Part shown: positions 1 to 12,730 of the stretch, one piece after another
Numbering within the stretch: position 1 is the first letter of the stretch
Layout: each line of letters starts with the position of its first letter
Translations under genes and position numbers: made by a program
Assembly (NCBI GenBank): GCA_003013855.2
Contig: PVNU02004120.1
Location: 1-64,000, forward strand
From: Liriodendron chinense
Lineage: Eukaryota > Streptophyta > Magnoliopsida > Magnoliales > Magnoliaceae
Length of the DNA: 64,000 nt
Direction: 5' to 3'
The notes under the pieces: model-generated
The model's input: the letters and a program-made list of their open reading frames with translations, nothing else
Database searches by the model: none
What the model was told of the DNA's origin: nothing

Positions 1-112
1 TCTGATCACTTTAAAGCAGTTTGCCACATTTTACGCTACATCTTTGGGACATAGCTATCCTATTTAGCTATCACAATAACCTTGATATTGAAGGATACAA
101 ATGCAGTTTATT

Positions 113-1988
113 CAGAGACAATAACCATGTTTATACTATCCACTCTAAGTTCTATTTACAAACATTCACCCACCTCAAATCAAACAGGTAAATTTATAAA
201 TTTCCAATTAAAATGTCTATAGGCCCACCCACTTGGGGCCTTAATCCGATGTAATAATCATCAACCATTTAACAATAATTTAAAACCTTGTCCAAAACCA
301 TCACACAATTACACGCCAACATCATATTCCCAATTAAACAAATAGCTAGAAACAGAAAATAAACATGTTCAAAGCAATCAAATTAATAAATTAAAATCAA
401 TCCAATGCAGTCAATTCTTCTTCCATTAAATACGGCCACGTATCCCATGGGTCATCCATAGACTTAACACATCCTCTTGCTCTTGCACTGCAAGCTCAAC
501 ATCCGTTACATCTATACGGTTTTTCAATCAATAAAATGTAAGGTAGCCAAGCCTAATGAGAAACCCTGGCATGGTTCATCTAATTAAAATTAATATAGAA
601 CAACAAACATGAATCAAAATGAATAAACAGTAAATAATTGAAATATAAGAGTGCTTCAGGTGTAGATTTACATCCACTTACTTGAGTTGGAATTTCGTCA
701 ACCTGCATCATCCACTTAAGAAGGCATCTACCTATTGGGAGGCATGGACTAGGCCTGCATCTGGGAGCATGGCTACCAGGAACAAATTTTTATCCAGGTG
801 GTCCCCAGAAATGAGTGGCGCAGATTGTGCACTTAGCATGCTAGGGTTCATCAATTAAACTTTAAAACAGATCATTTAACATATAATAAGGAAGCTTACA
901 ACAGTAACGAATTATAGGCAATTATACATTTAACAAATGTAAACATGAACAAACATCACATCATTCTAAATCACCTATACAAACATCAAACAATCAACAT
1001 AGCAAACACTACATTAATTTTAATGGAGAGGAAACATGTTGTGATCACCCATTTGAAAAATCTAGTGAGATTGATTTCGTTCAAACAATTAATCCAATCA
1101 ACAAACCTAAGTATTCCCTAAAACAGTATACATTTATTATTGTTTTCCAATTCAAATGAATTCGCATGGTCGGGCCCACTCTTAATTGATCAGTTTCTCG
1201 ATTGGAGTCCATAACGTTGCCCAATCATTTTCTTGAATATCTAACCCTTAATAATACATGTTATTAAGATCTTAAATGAGCTTCAAATCTAACCCTTGAT
1301 ACAGGGCATTAAGACCTCAAGTGGGACACACCAGATCAATCGAAGTGGTTGTCCAACATCCCAACGATATTCCAATTGCCTCGACATAAATAACTGATTT
1401 AAAATCATAATTATAATTGAACCACTAATTCAAATTCTCAAAATTGGAAGCAAATAGATTGCTTCACCTCCTGTTAATCGGACCGGACCGCACTGTCGGT
1501 CAAACCAGCCCGAACCGACAATCTGTTGGTCCGACCAACAATGTCGAATATATAAACCGACAGTCTCTGGACTTGATTCCGTTTTGATTAGGATAGAGGT
1601 CCATTGATTAGCTTGATCTAAAACATTCATAGCCACCATCATTCAGAATTGCATGATTTATTTAGGATTGCCATCTGACCGATGTGGCCCATCTAATGGT
1701 CGGATTGATCTGATATTCGGGGTCCCAGTATATTTCGACCTCAGAAACCAAATGATTCATGTGGATCAAATCCCACACATCAAGGTGACCTAACACGATT
1801 CTCTACGCCAATTCACATAAGCAATTGCACAGAGAATACTATCTCTTCACTGTTTATACCAAATACGTCAATGCAATGAATGTACGACTTATCTAAACTG
1901 TTCATTGCGTAAATCTGATGGAAATAATCTAAATTATAAAAAAAAATAAAGGAGAAAATCATAAAACCAACCTGAATGAGCTTAGAAA

Positions 1989-2041
<53 letters not shown>

Positions 2042-2341
2042 CCTCTCCCCCTACGAATGGAGGCTCCATCTCTCCTTAAGAGGAGAGATACACCTCCGGA
2101 TAGGGAAAGAGGTTACAACCACTTCTATCTCTCTTTTAAATTCGAATTTTGTAAAAAGAATTATTTTATATGGTGAGGGGTATCGATCCTTCAACCTATC
2201 TTACACCCAAAAAGGTCTCTACATACCACTTGGCTAACAAATTTGTTTTGTTTTTTAAAAAGTTAAATATTTAATCTGTTTAAATCATTAGAAATTTAGA
2301 ATTAGTGTCCCCACTAACGAACAAAATTTAGGGACGTTACA
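113..2341 (-). mobile_element. LTR-like insertion, probable gypsy solo LTR
   Basis: About 2.2 kb of non-coding DNA interrupts a copia RNase H reading frame. Read on the minus strand it begins TGTAACGTCCC, resembling the TGTAACGCCCC start of the solo LTR at 19175. The host sequence TACAAATG occurs at both junctions (left at about 104-114, right at about 2338-2345), as expected of a target duplication plus junction overlap. No coding capacity was seen. The exact ends are uncertain because the left end does not show a clear CA terminus. Confidence 0.5.
1992..2037. repeat. (CT)n microsatellite
   Basis: Uninterrupted CT repeat of about 22 units inside the LTR-like insertion. Confidence 0.95.
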
Positions 2342-2789
2342 AATGTTGATTGGATAGGTTCACCAAATGATCAACACTCTACAACAGGCTATTATACTTT
2401 TTCTAGAGGTAATTTAATTATCTAGAAGACTAAAAAGAAAACAGTTGTTGCTTTGTCCAGTTCTTACCATTTTATGGTGAATATCACATTTGAGATTGTG
2501 TTGTTAAAAGGTTTTGTTATTGAATTGGGATTTCCTATGAATACTGTATTGCAACAATTAAGTTGTTATTCATATAGCCTCTAATCATGTTTTTTCATGA
2601 GCATGCAAAACATATTATAGTTGTTCATTTGTGAGAAGGTTGTTGCGGGTGTTATTTCTACTTTATTTATTCCGTCTTCTGCTCAATTAGCGGATATATT
2701 CACTAAGGCTTTAGCTATAGAAGTTGTACGACATATTCTTAACAAGTTAGGCATGATTGATATCTATGCCTCAGCTTGAGGGGGCCTGT

Positions 2790-2791
<2 letters not shown>

Positions 2792-2833
<42 letters not shown>
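2792..2833. repeat. (CT)n microsatellite at start of copia 3' LTR
   Basis: CT repeat of about 21 units, starting five bases after the predicted LTR start following the copia polypurine tract. LTR sequence cannot be followed beyond it; LINE sequence starts soon after. Confidence 0.9.
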
Positions 2834-2838
<5 letters not shown>

Positions 2839-2849
2839 CTTTTCTTCTT

Positions 2850-3930
2850 TAACAATCTCAACACCCTCGTTTTAGCTACACCCATCCTATGAATGTGTTG
2901 TTCCTCAACTGCCCAACATTTTGTCTAGTCATATAGCTATCCTATAAAAAAATTCTTTTAGTTTTGAGTGGTACACAACAATCACATAAAACTCTAGAGG
3001 CACACCTCATATCTTCCACCCAACTTGAATTACATGGGATACATCCTTCTCAATCTCTCCACTCTCATTTTTTTTTAGAGTTACCACTCATAAAATATTG
3101 TCTCAAGATATCATAAGTGGCCATTTTGGGAAACTTATAGGTCAGCAATCTTAACTAATTCCTCATTTTCGCTTATATTTTGTTTCTAAGATTGCACCCA
3201 TGTACTTTGTTTTAGTTCAACAAATATTAAATCCTTTAAATTATAAAACAACCCTTCATAAATCTACCTTTGCGTTTACGCCCTCCCTCATCTTGTCAAT
3301 CAAAACTATCATCTGCAAACAATATACACCATGGGATATCTTCCTGTGAATGCCTCGTTAACTCGTCATAACCATTTTGAAAAAGGTATGGGCTCAATGC
3401 CGACCCCTGGAGCAAGTCTACAATAATTCACTTGTCTCTCCACTAGTGATACTCACTTCTCCCTCACACATATCCTTAATCCTGTCAATATATCGTCTTG
3501 AAGCCCTTTTCTTTCCCAACACTCACTAGATTAGCTCTCTAGGGACCATGTCATATGTTTTCCTCTCAGTCAATAAAGACAATGTGGAGATCCTTCTTCC
3601 TCTCTCTATATTTCTCAATCAATTGTTCAATAGGAAAATAGCTTCAATGGTAAACCTCCTCAGCATGAATCCAAATTAATTTTCTAATACACTCATCTCA
3701 TGCTTTAGTCTTTGCTCGATCATTCTCTCCCAAAATTTCATAATATGGCTCATATAAGTTTAATCTGATGATAGTTAGTACAGCTCTGTATATCTCATCT
3801 ATTCTTATAAGTGTCACTATACTTTTCCTCCATTCATCTGACATTTTCTTCAATCTTACAATCCTATTGAATAACTCTGTCCAACAAAATAACTCATTAT
3901 CTCCCATACACTTCTAAACCTCCATTAGAA
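2850..3930 (-). pseudogene. RTE-type LINE reverse transcriptase remnant
   Basis: The minus strand reads as a decayed non-LTR reverse transcriptase. It includes the MSDEWRKS stretch near 3840, an AIFLLNN-like motif near 3630, the TYDMVPRELI palm-A region near 3560, a RYIDRIKDMCEG stretch near 3480 and the DKMREGVNAKVD stretch near 3270. The weakly conserved C-terminal part lies at about 2890-3060. Many stops and frameshifts. The family matches the plus-strand copy at 23360-25985. The clade (RTE) is inferred from the motif set. Confidence 0.7.
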
Positions 3931-4954
3931 CCCAATAACTAGCACATATTTTATATAAAAGATAAAGGAGCATGGTATTGTTGGTTTTTATGAGCTCTAG
4001 GAAGCTAATCATGACTATGATCATGGATCTAGATGACCACCCATGTTTGGAATATATTATAAATGTCATATTAATAACTAGGAACCTAACTTTTATGCTA
4101 TAAAAAAGGCTAATGAGAGGGATTCCTTTATGTGTCCATGAGGAATATGAGAGGGGAATATGAGAGGGGACACAGCGGCCACCTAGTCATGGGAGAGTTA
4201 TGGTCCATTATTCTCAAGTACCCTAAACGTCCATGACCACTTAAGGAGGTTTGGGAAACTTGTGATCATGTTTTATGATCCTATTTGATGGGAATCAACG
4301 ACGAGTTGGAATGGATAGTCTCCACTACTAGATATCTTGTGCCTTTGTCCAATCTCACATAAGATGGTGATTGTCATCATGTTTGTCATGTTCTTGTGTT
4401 TAGGCTTGAATGGATACTTGTAAAGGAGGATTGCGTCAAGTCTTTGATCGAGAAACCCTTCATGTGTAGATCATGTTGACTTCATCATGTACTAGTTTTG
4501 ACTAATCATTTGACTTGAGGTTGTGTGGAGATTTCAAGGTCTTAGTACTATTGTGTGATTTGGCACACCTTGAGAAGTTACAATTGTGACTAAAATATGA
4601 GTATTGTTGGGTGCATACATTAAGGTGCGGTTAAGCCTACATTGTTTCTACATGAGATCCACTGTTTCACCACTTTTGTCGGTTAGCTCTTGTTGATCAA
4701 ACTATTTATCAAGTTGTTTTTAGTTGGGTCTGACACTCGAATGGTTTAAGATACTTTTCAAATGTTTTTTGAGTGGACATTTTGTTTTTATTATTGAAAA
4801 TGTTTTTGTTGAATTTTATAGATATTCGATGTATGAGGTCTTATTGTCTATCTCTTAGTCTTGCATGGGCGAAGGTTGGATCTCATTGTTAGTGAAATTT
4901 GGTCAATTTATGGACATGCAGGATTATAGACTTTTGATGATGTAAGGTATACGG
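3931..4954. other. Intergenic, nothing recognised
   Basis: AT-rich sequence of about 1 kb without a supported gene, repeat array or element end. It is probably old transposon debris. Confidence 0.5.
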
Positions 4955-5062
4955 GTTCCTACTCATGGCTCGATAGTAGCTAGACTCTATGGGTTTCAAC
5001 ACTGAGTTCATGAGTTTGAGTACCCATTGTGGTGTTTGTGTGTGTGTGTGGAAAAAAAAAAA
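4955..5062 (+). mobile_element. tRNA-derived SINE-like copy 1
   Basis: An A-box-like TGGCTCGATAGTAGCT and a B-box-like GAGTTTGAGTACCC are spaced as in a tRNA-derived SINE head. They are followed by a GT-rich tail (GTGTGTGTGTGTG) and an A-run at 5050-5061. The same arrangement occurs at 13495-13602 and, reversed, at 13205-13335. Confidence 0.55.
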
Positions 5063-5560
5063 GATGATTTGAGATATACCGAAGCTTATAAGAGCCAAGA
5101 GCACTATAATTGGTGCATCCTTCTAAAACCCTAATATGTCCTTATAAAAAAGATCATATCCCAAGGAGTAGGGAGAGGAGCTTGGGCATCCCCACCCTGT
5201 GTACTATCCCACCTTTGGACATTTGGAGCTAGCACGTTTTAAATCTCTTCAATGTTTACCGATCAATTTGACCATTGATTGGTTAATTTAACCATTAGAG
5301 CATTTTAATAGTGCTTGATGAGACATTTAGTGGTTACAATTTGATTATGTATCTCTTAGACCATCATGAGATTTATGGTCAAGGAAGGTGGCCATGGAGA
5401 GTGGAGGGATTCAATTAATTTGAGTTACATGGATAAGCAAGTTTATAGGCATTCTAATTTTGTTTCTTTTGTTAGATTATCCCATTCTTTTCATACATTT
5501 GCTTTGTCATTTTCATCAGTGTCTGTTCCTTATTCTTTCCCAAAGGTCATCAATTATCAT
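5063..5560. other. Intergenic, nothing recognised
   Basis: No gene or element end seen; short open frames only. Confidence 0.4.
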
Positions 5561-5564
5561 AATT

Positions 5565-6515
5565 GAAAGCGGACTATGGAAGAAGAAATGGTTGCTCTCC
5601 ATTACAATCAAACTTGGACTCTTAACTGATTTACCCTCCAGAAAACATGTGTTGGGTCTAGATGGGTGTACACTGCTAAGTACAATCTTGGTGTCTTAGG
5701 GGAATGCTTAAAGGCTTATTTGGTTGCTAAATGGTACTCCCAAATCTTTGGAGTCAATGATTCTAGGACCTCTCCTATGGTGAAGCCTAATTTTGTTTGA
5801 AATATCATTTTGGTTGTTGCTAATATAAGCTAGTCCTTGTGCCAGCTTGACATGGAGAATGCTTTTCTTCATAAGGAAGTGTATATATAGGAACTGCCTA
5901 ATTTTATTGCTCAATGGGAGTCGGATAAGATGTGTCTCCTTAAGAAGTCGATTTATAGCTTAAAAGTCTCCAAAAGCTTGGTTCAACAAATTTTGTAAAA
6001 CGATGTCAAATTATGGTTGAAATGGTGTCAAGCTAGTCACTCTATTTTTATAAACCAGACTGAAACAGGCATCATTGTGTTGAAATTGCCAAATCCAAGT
6101 TGGGAATTAATTTGTCACAACAGAAGTATGTGATGGATTTATTTATTAGCAAAGACAGGTTTTTATGGAAGTTAAATCAATTAAAACTCTAATCCATATA
6201 AAAAAGCTTAATGCTGGTTATGGAGACTTGATTGATGATCAAGGAAGATATCATCATCTCGTTGGAAAATTGATTTATTAATTATTACTCATTTAGACAT
6301 CGCCTTCTATGTACCCACACGTGTGGTAGTCAGTGTACACAAGCTCATCATATTTCTCAATGACTACATCAAAGTTGAATGGTATTCAGATGCAGACTCT
6401 GTTGGTTCTCCATCAAACAGATGCTATACTACGGGCTCTTATACTTTTGTAAGAGGTAACTTCGTTAAATAGTGAAGTAAGAAGCAAGGTGTTGTGGCTT
6501 GTTCAAATGATGATT
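5565..6515 (+). pseudogene. Ty1-copia reverse transcriptase/RNase H remnant
   Basis: The plus strand contains, across several frames, the copia RT signature order: a SRWVYTAKYN-like stretch near 5655, KAYLVAKWYSQ near 5715, QLDMENAFLH near 5850 and KKSIYSLK near 5945. A tail resembling the C-terminal region up to the RNase H start (RYHHLVGKLIY) is near 6250. The catalytic YVDD region is missing or deleted. Stops and frameshifts throughout. Confidence 0.75.
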
Positions 6516-6516
6516 A

Positions 6517-7290
6517 GTGGGATGAATCCCACAAATTGCATGTATTTCAGCTGTTCTAGGGCATTCGAATAGTCCTAAATTGGCTCGACACTATTTGTCT
6601 GAATTTAGTTGTTTTTTTTTCCCTCAAATCTCTTAAGAAAAATGGTGTTAAATGTTTAGAGATGTGCAATAGTGGGATGAGTGGTCCTAAATCGACCCAA
6701 TACTATTCATTCAAATTTAATTTTTAATTTTTCTCAAATGTGAGGAAATGATGCGAAATGGTTAGGGATATACATTAGTGGGGTAAGTTCCACAAATTGC
6801 ATGGATTTCTGGATATTCTTCAGTCATTTGAGTGGTCTTAAATTAGCCTGATATTATTCATCTCATTTTAATTTTTTAAGTTCTTTTTTCTGAAATTCTT
6901 GATAAAAATAGTGTCAAATGGTTAAAAATATGCATCAGCGGGATGTGTTCCATATATTGCATGAATTTCGGGTCGTTTTGGGAGAATTCCATTAGTCCTA
7001 AATTGGTCCAACACTATTCATCTGAATTTAATTTTTTTTTTCCCTCAAAGTTTCAAAGATTGCTTGAGCCATTTTGGGGCGCATTCAAGTGATCCTAAAT
7101 CGGCCCAACATTATTCACTCGAATTTACTTTTTAAATTTTTTTCAAATTTCTTGAGAAAATGATGTCAAATTGTTAGGGAAATACATTAGTGAAATGAGT
7201 TCCACAGATTACATGAATTTCAAACCGTTTTGGAGACATCTAGGTGGTCTTAAATTGGCCCGATACTAATCATCCGAATTTAAATTTCAA
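6517..7290 (+). repeat. Six-unit degenerate tandem repeat, about 160 bp period
   Basis: Units begin near 6517, 6672, 6778, 6938, 7061 and 7190. Each shares a core resembling TCCTAAATTGGCCCGACACT followed by ATTCATCTGAATTTAA. Complete units also share a start like GTGGGATGAGTTCCACAAAT and run about 155-160 bp. Units 2, 4, 5 and 6 are shortened. Identity between units is moderate, so the array is old. Confidence 0.8.
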
Positions 7291-8485
7291 CTTTTGGTTT
7301 GTATTTATTTAAGATAATATTATTTTACCATTATATGCTTAGGACTTTTGGACTAGTTTATGATTGACAACTAAAGTCACTTGACAATAGTCTAACGCCA
7401 AAAAAAATCGTGTGGGCCTGATCACATGTTTGGCCCATTCGATTGATTTGAACCATTGATCATTGGATGCCTCTCCTTGTTGGGAAATATGATTGATCTA
7501 ACCATGCCAAGATAGTGGGAGTATGATAAGATGTTGGACTATCTCCTATGATTGGTGCCCAAGTGAATCAACACACTGATCATGGACAATATTGAACGGA
7601 TAGGATTGCTTAAAACTTGATTAAGTGATATCCCATTCATTGGAGTTTAGATTAACCTGAAATTGACATGTAAACTCCTCATGATGAAGTATACGAGTTG
7701 ATGGATTGATTGTTGTATATCATATCTACTTTGGGTGCAATCGAAGACTTTGATTTAATTAGAATCTCATCTATTTGAAATCATGCTAAGCTGAAAGTTG
7801 ATCCCTAGGACAATGCCGATGTGCTGAACGCATGACTGCTCAAATCAGCCGATGGACTACTCAATATCTGAGTTCAATCAAATCAGTCCATGATGTCCAT
7901 ATGGAGAGATTGCTGAGACTCACACATGTACGTAGAGATCATGAATATGTGATGGTCTATGCATGCACATTGTTGAACAGAATTTAGTGCTCATGCTTGT
8001 TGAGATCATGTTGCTGGACCATAATTGTGAAGTGGGAGTGGTTGAATGTGTTTTATCCATTCAACATACTCAGCACTAAAACTGCCTAAAATGTATGATT
8101 AGGCATGACTCACACTGGTTTCCGGCATATATTAATATTGACAAATATTCTGTAATCATTCACATTATTAAACATGTCTAACATCAATCCACTTTCAGAG
8201 ATCTTACAAATTATAAGTAGATTAGAAAAAAATAGATTGATTGGTCCCAAAAGATAAAGCTAGTCCTGACGATGGACGAAGTGCTATAATGATGCTCTAG
8301 CTCTTTATTTTAGTACCAAAAATGACAGAGCAAAAGATGTGGCAAGGTGCTATGTTTTTTCTCCCTATCTGATGTCCTGTGAAATCTGTATCATCGAATC
8401 AAAGATGTGAGGGACATATGGCTGCGTCTGAAGGGTATGGTTGATGACAAGTCTATCTCGAAGATGGATGGAGGGATGTCTACCA
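7291..8485. other. Intergenic with a dispersed repeat
   Basis: No gene seen. Part of it (about 7590-7700) resembles 11535-11630: both contain TTAAAACTTGATT.. followed by GATATC.CA.TCAT and a GATGAA stretch. This suggests an unclassified dispersed repeat. Confidence 0.4.
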
Positions 8486-9890
8486 GGGTCTGTTTGGATG
8501 GCACCAAATAAGTTACTTTTTAACTTATGTTAAGTCATTAAATTACTATTTTCACTTAGGTTAGTTTGGTAAGCATCATTGTTAACTTTCGTGTTTTATA
8601 GCACTTTTCTTAGTAAGTTTTTTTTTTTTTTTTTTTTTTTTTAGCTTTTTAACTCGTTACTTTTCTACTTCTCTCTCAAGTCCATGTCAAATGGGGGCTC
8701 TCTCTCATGGTCTATATCGAAGGAGGCCCAATGTGGACAGGCGAAGGTACACATGATTGCCAATCCAAATCAAAGGTGGGCCCCACATAATGAATGACCC
8801 CATATTAATGTAGGCTCACATAATGGATGATCCACATCAAATGTTGGCCTACAATGATAAATAGTCCACATCGAGCAAAAGGTAAGGCCTACAATCCAAT
8901 AGCCACACTAGTGTTATTTATCTCAGGATTTGAGTTAGCTACCAAGCCTACCATGTGGCCATGCTTGACTCAGGTTGTGGGTCCCCCCTACTTGTTGTAG
9001 GGATAGTCTTTTTTTTTCTTTTTTTCTTTTTTTTATCTCTTTCCTTTCCTCCCTTGAGCTCGGGGCATGAGCTCTATTCTTCCTTTTTTATTCTCTCCTC
9101 TCTTCTCGTGGGCTTGCCCCTCATATTTTTCTAGTCTTCTGCCCAGGGTTAGTAATAAGAGAGTTATGCCTCCCATACTTTTTCAAAATAATGTGGGTCG
9201 TACACAATGGACGGTCCACATCAAAGGTGGGCTCCACATGACAGGCGGTGGACATTGAAGCTGGGCCCCACATGATGGATAGCCCATATTAAGGTGGTCA
9301 TACATGAAGGATTGTCCACATCAAAGGTCGGCCCCTGATGATGAATGGCCCACATCAAGGCGAGCCCCACGTGATGGGCAACCCACATTGAAGGTGGGGC
9401 CCACATGATGGACAATCCACATTGAAGGTGGGGCCCACATGATGGACAATCCACATCAAAAGTGGGCTCCATATGATGAGCAATTAATAAATACTGGGCC
9501 CCACATGATGGATGGTCTACATCAAGGTGGAGGCCACATGACGAACGGTCCACATCAAAGGTCGACCCTTAATGATGAGTAGCCGATATCCAAGGCGGGC
9601 CCTGCATGATAGACGTCCCACATCAGAGGTGGGGTCCACATCAAAGTTGAGCTCCACATGATGGGCAGAGGATATTGAAGGCGGGCTCCACATGATGGAC
9701 AATAACATTGATAGTGGGCCCCACATCATGGATGACTAACATCAAAGATGGGCCCTACATAATGAACAGTGCACATTAAAGGTCAACCCCTAATTATAAA
9801 TGGCCCACGTCCAAGGTGGGCCCCCATGATGGACAACCCACATTAAAGGTGGGGCCAACACAATGAATAAGCAAATTATTTTGTTACCTC
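8486..9890. mobile_element. Probable TIR-type element carrying a GTGGGCCC minisatellite
   Basis: The left end GGGTCTGTTTGGATGGCACC resembles plant TIR-element termini and the end at 60700. A T-run lies at 8619-8642 and the minisatellite at 8750-9870. No matching right terminus was found, so the element is truncated or its end is degraded. Confidence 0.4.
8750..9870 (-). repeat. GTGGGCCC minisatellite (about 30-37 bp unit)
   Basis: Variable units such as CACATGATGGACAATCCACA plus TTGAAGGTGGGGCC repeat many times, densest between 9200 and 9870. The same unit in reverse orientation forms the array at 60950-62085. Open frames here (rich in HHVGP/HPSCG) are by-products of the repeat, not genes. 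Confidence 0.85.
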
Positions 9891-9941
9891 TATCCCTAAG
9901 AAAAGCATTTTCTTACAAGGAAAGAAAAATGGGTTTTGGGC

Positions 9942-10432
9942 CTCTTTAGGATGTGGGATTAGGTGGTATGGAGTTGCATTTGGTCCAATTTGAATTCCAT
10001 CTAGTGTTTGGAAATGATGGGAAGGATTCAATTAATCCATATATCACATCATCCAGTCCCACCCAGTAGAAGATACAACAGGATTACTTATGGATTTTGA
10101 AATCCACTACATCTATGAGCCCCCACATTGATGCATGTGTTTTATCTACACTGTTCATCCATATGTGCCCTTTACACGTGACAATCGAGTTGCATATGCA
10201 CACAGGTGACTGGCATTGGTTGTGAAATCTAGTCCATTGATTACAATTCCGTGGTCCACTAAATGCGGGTTTTACTTAATACAGTATTTTTCCTAATGGA
10301 AGAATTTGATCCCAAATGTGGAATTAGACACTAAAAATAACATGGTATTTTCAAACATATAATCATGGTACAATAACCATGTTAATTCCACCTAAAGCAA
10401 TTCCATAGCATTTAATCTCGCCTTCCAAAGAG
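9942..10432. mobile_element. MITE with about 40-bp imperfect terminal inverted repeats
   Basis: The left end CTCTTTAGGATGTGGGATTA continues as GGTGGTATGGAGTTGCATTT. The reverse complement of the right end reads CTCTTTGGAAGGCGAGATTA then AATGCTATGGAATTGCTTTA. This gives an inverted pair over about 42 bp at roughly 75-80 percent match. Size about 490 bp, non-coding. Superfamily undetermined; no clear target duplication. Confidence 0.6.
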
Positions 10433-10449
10433 ATATTCTATCATCCATC

Positions 10450-10970
10450 ATGCATAAATATCGAATGAGATATTCTCCATCTTCGGTTATGCCTCACAAT
10501 TGCCACAAGTGTCACCATCCATCTTCTCATGCACCCTACATGTGTAAAGTATCCCTCACATGTTGATGTAGCACACGTGGCATCATCCATCTTCACTTGT
10601 GCCCACATGTGCTAATGTGCCACATTTACCATCATTCATCTTCTCTTGCGTCTCACATGCTTTAAATCATTCCACATGTACCACTATGTCATCATCCATC
10701 TTCAATTGCTCCAAATATGCCCTATCTGCTCATAGTGCCAATGTGCGTACTTGCTGCCATCTAGCTTCAAGTGCCCACATGTCCAATGTGCTAATGTATG
10801 ACTTGCACCACGTGCCTGTGTACAACTTCAAGACCCTCACATGTGCCATGTCTGCCACAATTCAACTTCAAGCACTCACATATGCCATATGTTCCACTAT
10901 CTATCTTCAAGCATCAAACATGTGCCACATATAATAACTTGGCACATGTCAGTGACTGCATAGATTTTTT
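10450..10970 (+). repeat. Degenerate minisatellite, CATCCATCTTCA-type unit
   Basis: About eight units of 36-68 bp start with CAT(C/T)CATCTTC or CAACTTCAAG and contain CACATGTGCCA-like segments. The open frames across it come from the repeat. Confidence 0.65.
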
Positions 10971-12730
10971 GTTTTGTCAAATAATAAATTTTAAAATTCT
11001 AGAAAATCAAACAACGGAAACAATAGAATTTTTTTCATAGTTTCAAAAAAAATATGGTTTCTTAAGAAATACTATTTCCTTTCCTATGCTTTTTATGAAC
11101 CCCGATGGTCTTTATGAAATTTCCTCTCATATTTCCTTGTTTGGCGAGTCATCTAATGGGAGGTTTGTGGAAGTTTTCATATCTGGGAATTTATGAAAAA
11201 CTTAGCCCTTGTGTTTCCTTAAAATCAATCACTTTCGCTAATATGTGTATCATTGGGGTTGTCCAATTGTAGGAAACTATCCCTCCGTTTTGACGTCCAC
11301 ATGTGTGGGACGTGTGGGGCCTACAACTGCATGTCTAGCCCATATGTGATATCATGAGGGATCCACAACTGCATGTATTGCCCACATCATCGCACAATCT
11401 AGACCATTAAATGTTTTCCACTTGATCTTGTGGTTACAAGTTAACCCACGCTTCATAGATCCATGGGAACATGATCTAACGCTAGAAAATCTATAATGTG
11501 GAAGACCAACCAATTTGGATGATGATGATCATTTAAAACTTGATTGGATGATATCTCACTCATCTCAAGTCAGATTGACTTGGAATTTCATGTGGAAATG
11601 TTATTCGACGTGATGAAATGATCGAGTCAGATCAGAGCATGAAACATCGGATCTGGTCTGAATTCAATCTGAATTGTCGAAATTGGTTCGATCAGATCTT
11701 GGCCATCTGAGGACAGATTAGCCAAAAACTTTAACCCTAGCCCAATGGTGGTGTATTGAACACATCTAATGGTTCACCTTGATCAGTGGGAGGCTTGATC
11801 TTGAGTTTTAAGCATGTCAACCCATATCGAATACTTGGTGCTATCCATGCCATAATCTTGATTCCTATGTGGATGCTTGTTACTTTTAGCATAGTTAATT
11901 CTAGGTATAGGTATATGATTTGAGTGTATCTAATGGACCTACAAAAGCTAGAGGGTGCCCTCATGTACATAGACGTGTGATCTTTCGAACGCTTTGAGTT
12001 ATACATGCGATTATCGTGCTAGCGCGCCGTCACTAGATAGGGCTAGTGACGGGCTTTGAAGCCAGCTTCTTCAGAAGGCGCAGGAGCCAACTTCGGCTTC
12101 ACAAAGCTTATTGTGTAAAATGCGCGTTGGCGCTTACATTTTTCAGCTTCAAAACGAGGCACACTAGCACGTTTTACTAACAGGCTTGACTTTACTCCGC
12201 CCAAGTGCTTGCTGGCCAGCACTTTAAGGTAGAGAATGCTATTATTCTCCTGTTTATTATGTGTGATCGTGATATAATGAATTACTCTCTTGTTGCATGT
12301 GTGTGCATTGGCTGACATTGTGATTACATGAATGTGCATTGAGACCACAGCTTGGTGCAACCACATGATTATTTGTTGCAGTTGTGCAATGGGAGCCTTT
12401 GGATTGATTCTTAAAGGGGGCACAGTCCCACTAGCTCAGTACCAAAAGTTGCCTAAAATGTACACCTTGTAGCGAGGTACTGGAAAGTTCAACATATCTA
12501 TATGATCCAATCTCTCTAGCCCATCCCTGGTGTGTTGGGTGTGATATAAGCCGTTCACAAGATTTTTACCTTTGAAATTTGGACATGTGATGCTAGTCTT
12601 ACATGTGGTAATGACTTGTATGTATGCATGACAAACTATACCTCCATTTTGCCAAACTCCTATGCATCGACACATGAGCAACTATACATGTATGCAAATC
12701 ATTGCATGCCTTTCAAAAGATAGAACATTA
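10971..12730. other. Intergenic, nothing recognised
   Basis: About 1.7 kb without a supported gene. The longest open frame (12043-12423, minus) shows no family motif and no splice context. 11400-12000 contains the dispersed repeat shared with 7291-8485. Confidence 0.45.

Larger units (their letters stand above)
1..2786 (+). pseudogene. Ty1-copia pol fragment (RNase H end), split by an insertion
   Basis: Positions 1-112 and 2342-2786 read together as the C-terminal RNase H part of a copia polyprotein. The first piece carries the conserved stretch leading to the second aspartate region. The second carries the SPND..STTGYYTF motif, the polypyrimidine-coded QLADIFTKAL motif and the KLGMIDI end. 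It is followed by a stop and the polypurine tract TTGAGGGGGCC at about 2775, and a 3' LTR would start at TGTGATC (2787). Frameshifts and stops show it is dead. The two pieces are separated by the insertion at 113-2341. The rest of the element lies before position 1. Confidence 0.75.

Noticed and set aside
9221..9729. Open frames rich in HHVGP/HPSCG, and the same type at 60969-61997
   Set aside because: They are translations of the GTGGGCCC minisatellite; frame and composition follow the repeat unit, not a protein.
7590..11630. Similarity between 7590-7700 and 11535-11630
   Set aside because: Real but short and weak; boundaries could not be set, so only mentioned as an unclassified dispersed repeat.
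12043..12423. 126-codon minus-strand open frame
   Set aside because: No recognisable domain, low-complexity context, no splice or homologue support.
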